A DNA stretch of 8,787 nucleotides from Methanobacteriota archaeon. GTDB lineage: Archaea; Thermoplasmatota; Poseidoniia; Poseidoniales; Poseidoniaceae. A program made the position numbers and the translations under genes. Within the stretch, counting starts at the first letter, position 1. Every line of letters begins with the position of its first letter. The notes beneath the pieces were generated by a model. It was not told the DNA's origin and did not search any database. It saw only the letters and a list, made by a program, of their open reading frames with translations. The DNA lies in assembly GCA_002727515.1 (NCBI GenBank), contig PBXF01000013.1, forward strand, positions 7,963 to 16,749, in the 5' to 3' direction. This document shows, in pieces, positions 6,511-8,787 of the stretch.

Positions 6511-7791
6511 ATGGGTTCAATAACCCCTGACTATGATTCTGCATCGAGGGATATTGTGGAAGTAGTAACCTATGGTCTATTTGGACTATTCATTATCGTC
6601 GCATTTTTATTAGGACGTGGGATGAAAAGCGGAAATGAAGATTCCGAGTTAAGAAATGAATTAAGAGAAATCATCAATCACTCTCAGGACGCCGTTAAAT
6701 CAACACTAACCAGTGAGATTAGAGACAGGAATAACGATTCACGGGATGTGATTGTAACTGTGATAAAGGAACTTGGGGAATCACAACACAAGGTGCAAAA
6801 AGCGCTTGGAGAAGAACAACAAAAGCACCTTGCAGTAGTCGGAGAAAATATCTCAAAGTTGCAGGATTCTAACGAAAAAAAATTAGATGAAATGCGAAAT
6901 GTTGTTGATGAAAAATTGCAGACTACATTGGAAAAAAGAATAGGAGAATCTTTCAAACTCGTCAGCGATAGATTAGAAGCAGTCTACCAAGGTCTTGGCG
7001 AAATGAGAACCCTCGCTAATGATGTTGGCGGACTAAAGAAGGTCTTGACTAATGTTTCTACTCGTGGTGCAATGGGAGAAATCCAAGCTGAAAGGATAAT
7101 TGAACAAATTCTTGCTCCTGCACAATATGGAAAGAATGTGAAAACTCATCCAAACTGTCGTGGACAGGTAGAATTTGCTATCAAAATGCCAGGCATAGAT
7201 GGAAATATGGATGAACCTGTATGGCTTCCGATAGATTGTAAATTCCCGAAAGAAGATTATGAAAGGCTCCTAGATGCATACGAAGAAGGAGATAAAAAAC
7301 TCATTGAGAAAGCATATTCTACATTTGAATCGAATGTTACCGCAAAAGCAAAGACAATTCGTAAAGAATATGTCGCATCACCACACACTACCGATTTTGC
7401 AGTCATGTTCCTACCCACCGAGGGATTGTATGCTGACGTTGTAAGGAGACCAGGTTTATTCGAAGCACTCCAAAGAGACCACCAAATTGTAGTCACCGGA
7501 CCATCAACGCTAGCAGCTTTCGTAAATAGTTTGCAAATGGGATTCAGAACTCTAGCATTGGAAACTAATGCAAGCGAAGTTTACAATGTACTTGGAACTG
7601 TCAAGACTGAATTTGTAAAATTTGGAGAACATCTTGGCAAATTGCACAAGCAACTGAACACCGCCGCAAATACAATCGGTGGAGATGGCGAATCCATTCA
7701 AAGAAGGCTAAGAGCAATGGAACGTGCGTTAAAGGATGTTGAAGCATTAGAATCTCCCTCAAAAGAAATCATGGGGCTACTCGAAGATTAA
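6511..7791 (+). CDS. rmuC: RmuC family DNA recombination protein, membrane-anchored
   Basis: RmuC proteins belong to the PD-(D/E)XK nuclease-like group and limit inversion-type rearrangement at repeats in bacteria. The 426 aa protein has the standard layout: a single N-terminal membrane segment (about 19-36), a long charged, coiled-coil-prone region (about 45-180), then the RmuC domain (about 180-390). Domain marks are RGAMGEIQAERIIEQIL (185-201), VEFAIKMPG (220-228), LPIDCKFP (239-246, probable active-site Asp and Lys), VMFLPTEGLYADV (298-310) and VVTGPSTLAAFVNSLQMGFR (327-346). The start at 6511 is set by the membrane segment beginning about 18 residues later; no Shine-Dalgarno is seen. It is divergent from the metallo-hydrolase gene and 26 bases upstream of the Nudix gene. 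The family is best known from bacteria, so transfer into the archaeal lineage is likely, though I cannot date it. Confidence 0.93.
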   Translation: MGSITPDYDSASRDIVEVVTYGLFGLFIIVAFLLGRGMKSGNEDSELRNELREIINHSQDAVKSTLTSEIRDRNNDSRDVIVTVIKELGESQHKVQKALGEEQQKHLAVVGENISKLQDSNEKKLDEMRNVVDEKLQTTLEKRIGESFKLVSDRLEAVYQGLGEMRTLANDVGGLKKVLTNVSTRGAMGEIQAERIIEQILAPAQYGKNVKTHPNCRGQVEFAIKMPGIDGNMDEPVWLPIDCKFPKEDYERLLDAYEEGDKKLIEKAYSTFESNVTAKAKTIRKEYVASPHTTDFAVMFLPTEGLYADVVRRPGLFEALQRDHQIVVTGPSTLAAFVNSLQMGFRTLALETNASEVYNVLGTVKTEFVKFGEHLGKLHKQLNTAANTIGGDGESIQRRLRAMERALKDVEALESPSKEIMGLLED

Positions 7792-7817
7792 TCAATACAA
7801 AGTTACCCGCAGAACTC

Positions 7818-8522
7818 ATGGAACACCCAAAAAGCGTGCTTTATCTTGAGCACGATGGCAAGGTTTTGCTTGTTAATTCAGAGGGTGAAGGCCCACAGAT
7901 TCCAGTCATGAATAACACTGGTGAAACTAAATATCGATTCCCGACAGAAGACGAAGTAAAAAATATGGGCATAGAATGGAACGTCAAAAACAAGTTTGAC
8001 ATCATTGGTTTTCAGGTTATTAAAGCACATCCTGATGTAGAATGGCCTAAACATTGGGCTTGGAAGGATGAGTGCATAAGTGACGATTCTGTACATCCCA
8101 TCGCAAGAGAATCAATCTACAGATCAATACATCGTCTTGTATCAAAAGTGATGGTGTTGAATTCAAATAATCAAGTACTGATGGGCAAAATTGAACGTGG
8201 TCATTTTGTTGGACATTGGACATTACCAGGTGGATACATGGATCATGATGAACATCCAGCGGTTGCGTGTGTAAGAGAGACCTTAGAAGAAATGGGTATT
8301 GATATTGAGTTAGATGCTGAAGCGCCAATAATTACTCAAAGAATTTTTACGAATGAAGGAATCTCATTTGTCTCTTTTACATACAAATCCAAATGGATTG
8401 GAGATAATTCTGAAATAAAGCTGAAAGAAAACGAAATCTCAGAATTTGCTTGGTTTACAAAAGAAGAAGCGATATTTAGATCAGTGTCGGGATTTGATGC
8501 CGCTGCTCTCAAACACCTATGA
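7818..8522 (+). CDS. Nudix hydrolase with an extra N-terminal region
   Basis: Nudix enzymes hydrolyse nucleoside diphosphates linked to another group, such as NAD(H), ADP-ribose, damaged dNTPs or coenzymes. The 234 aa protein has a perfect Nudix box at residues 139-161: G139, five residues, E145, seven residues, then RETLEEMGI (R153 to I161), with E154, E157 and E158 as metal ligands. The Nudix fold begins near residue 108 (VSKVMVLNSNNQVLMGK). The first 107 residues are an additional region with a possible beta-rich opening (SVLYLEHDGKVLLVN) and WPKHWAWKDE near 76-85; I do not recognise it. It lacks the four-cysteine zinc site of NudC. Substrate cannot be named. The ATG at 7818 lies 26 bases after rmuC with no Shine-Dalgarno, so translation may need its own start or reinitiation. 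Its end overlaps alaS by 14 bases. Confidence 0.88.
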   Translation: MEHPKSVLYLEHDGKVLLVNSEGEGPQIPVMNNTGETKYRFPTEDEVKNMGIEWNVKNKFDIIGFQVIKAHPDVEWPKHWAWKDECISDDSVHPIARESIYRSIHRLVSKVMVLNSNNQVLMGKIERGHFVGHWTLPGGYMDHDEHPAVACVRETLEEMGIDIELDAEAPIITQRIFTNEGISFVSFTYKSKWIGDNSEIKLKENEISEFAWFTKEEAIFRSVSGFDAAALKHL

Positions 8523-8787
8523 GTTGCTTCGCTGCATCCAATGCTGCATCCAAGCCATCTGGGTTACTTCCTCCACCTTGAGCGAATGTTGGCCGGCCGC
8601 CACCACCACCACTAATATGGTGTGAAATATTTCTCAGAATATCAACAGCATTGTATCTTTCACCTGCAACTGAGTTTTCTGTGCATGCAATCATCAGTTT
8701 CCCTCCGCCTTCTTTACTTCCAAGTATAGCCAGCGTTGGATTGTTTTCATCAAGAGTTAGTTCTTTCAGCATTTTGGTCATCTTTTT
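8509..8787 (-). CDS. alaS: Alanyl-tRNA synthetase, C-terminal DHHA1 domain only
   Basis: Only the last 92 residues are in the window; the frame runs open through the right edge (two Lys codons precede the Met at 8781), so the catalytic and editing domains lie outside. The visible part is the DHHA1 domain of AlaS, which contributes to tRNA binding and dimer contact: TLAILGSKEGGGKLMIACTE, then the hallmark glycine loop GGGGGRPTFAQGGG (about 58-71 counted from that Met), then a closing helix LDAALDAAKQLIGV. The loop with its RPTFAQGGG continuation is specific enough to choose AlaS over other DHHA1 proteins such as DHH phosphoesterases, whose loops end differently. It converges with the Nudix gene and the two coding ends overlap by 14 bases. 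Confidence 0.9.
   Translation of the reverse strand, partial: KKMTKMLKELTLDENNPTLAILGSKEGGGKLMIACTENSVAGERYNAVDILRNISHHISGGGGGRPTFAQGGGSNPDGLDAALDAAKQLIGV

Noticed and set aside
8591..8612. GC-rich CCACCACC-type run as a simple repeat or transfer scar
   Set aside because: On the - strand it encodes the glycine loop GGGGGRP of AlaS, which fully explains the base composition.
8783..8787. T run at the right edge as a terminator
   Set aside because: On the - strand these are lysine codons inside alaS, and the + strand gene ended more than 250 bases earlier.

Overview
This 8.8 kb window is most likely archaeal chromosome, from a mesophilic marine lineage with low to moderate GC. The valyl-tRNA synthetase is of the archaeal type, with a WHIGA signature in place of HIGH. 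The alanyl-tRNA synthetase tail is also archaeal-like, and almost no gene has a convincing Shine-Dalgarno sequence. Marine Group II (Poseidoniales) or a related Thermoplasmatota lineage fits best. That placement rests on remembered family features, not a database search. RmuC and the ETHE1-like metallo-beta-lactamase are families best known from bacteria, so a mixed gene inheritance is plausible.

Layout from left to right. A valS gene on +, cut at its 5' end, meets a dinB translesion polymerase on - tail to tail with a 3-base gap. dinB lies 41 bases downstream of a short serA-type 2-hydroxyacid dehydrogenase on the same strand. serA is divergent, across 64 bases, from an unrecognised multi-pass membrane protein on +. 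The membrane protein converges with an ETHE1-like metallo-hydrolase or persulfide dioxygenase on -, and their stop codons overlap. The metallo-hydrolase is divergent, across 47 bases, from rmuC on +. A Nudix hydrolase follows rmuC after 26 bases and may share its transcript. The Nudix gene overlaps, by 14 bases tail to tail, the end of an alaS gene on - that runs off the right edge.

The eight genes fill nearly the whole window and no gap exceeds 64 bases. I see no tRNA or rRNA gene, CRISPR array, insertion sequence, attachment site or origin. The genes do not form one pathway: there are two tRNA synthetases, two DNA-maintenance genes (dinB, rmuC), serine biosynthesis, probable sulfur or thiol chemistry, nucleotide clean-up, and one unknown membrane protein. 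I do not find a convincing new multi-gene system. The best leads are an insertion next to KMSKS and lost zinc-knuckle cysteines in ValS, the orphan membrane protein, the N-terminal region of the Nudix protein, and short repeats in the two divergent promoter gaps.
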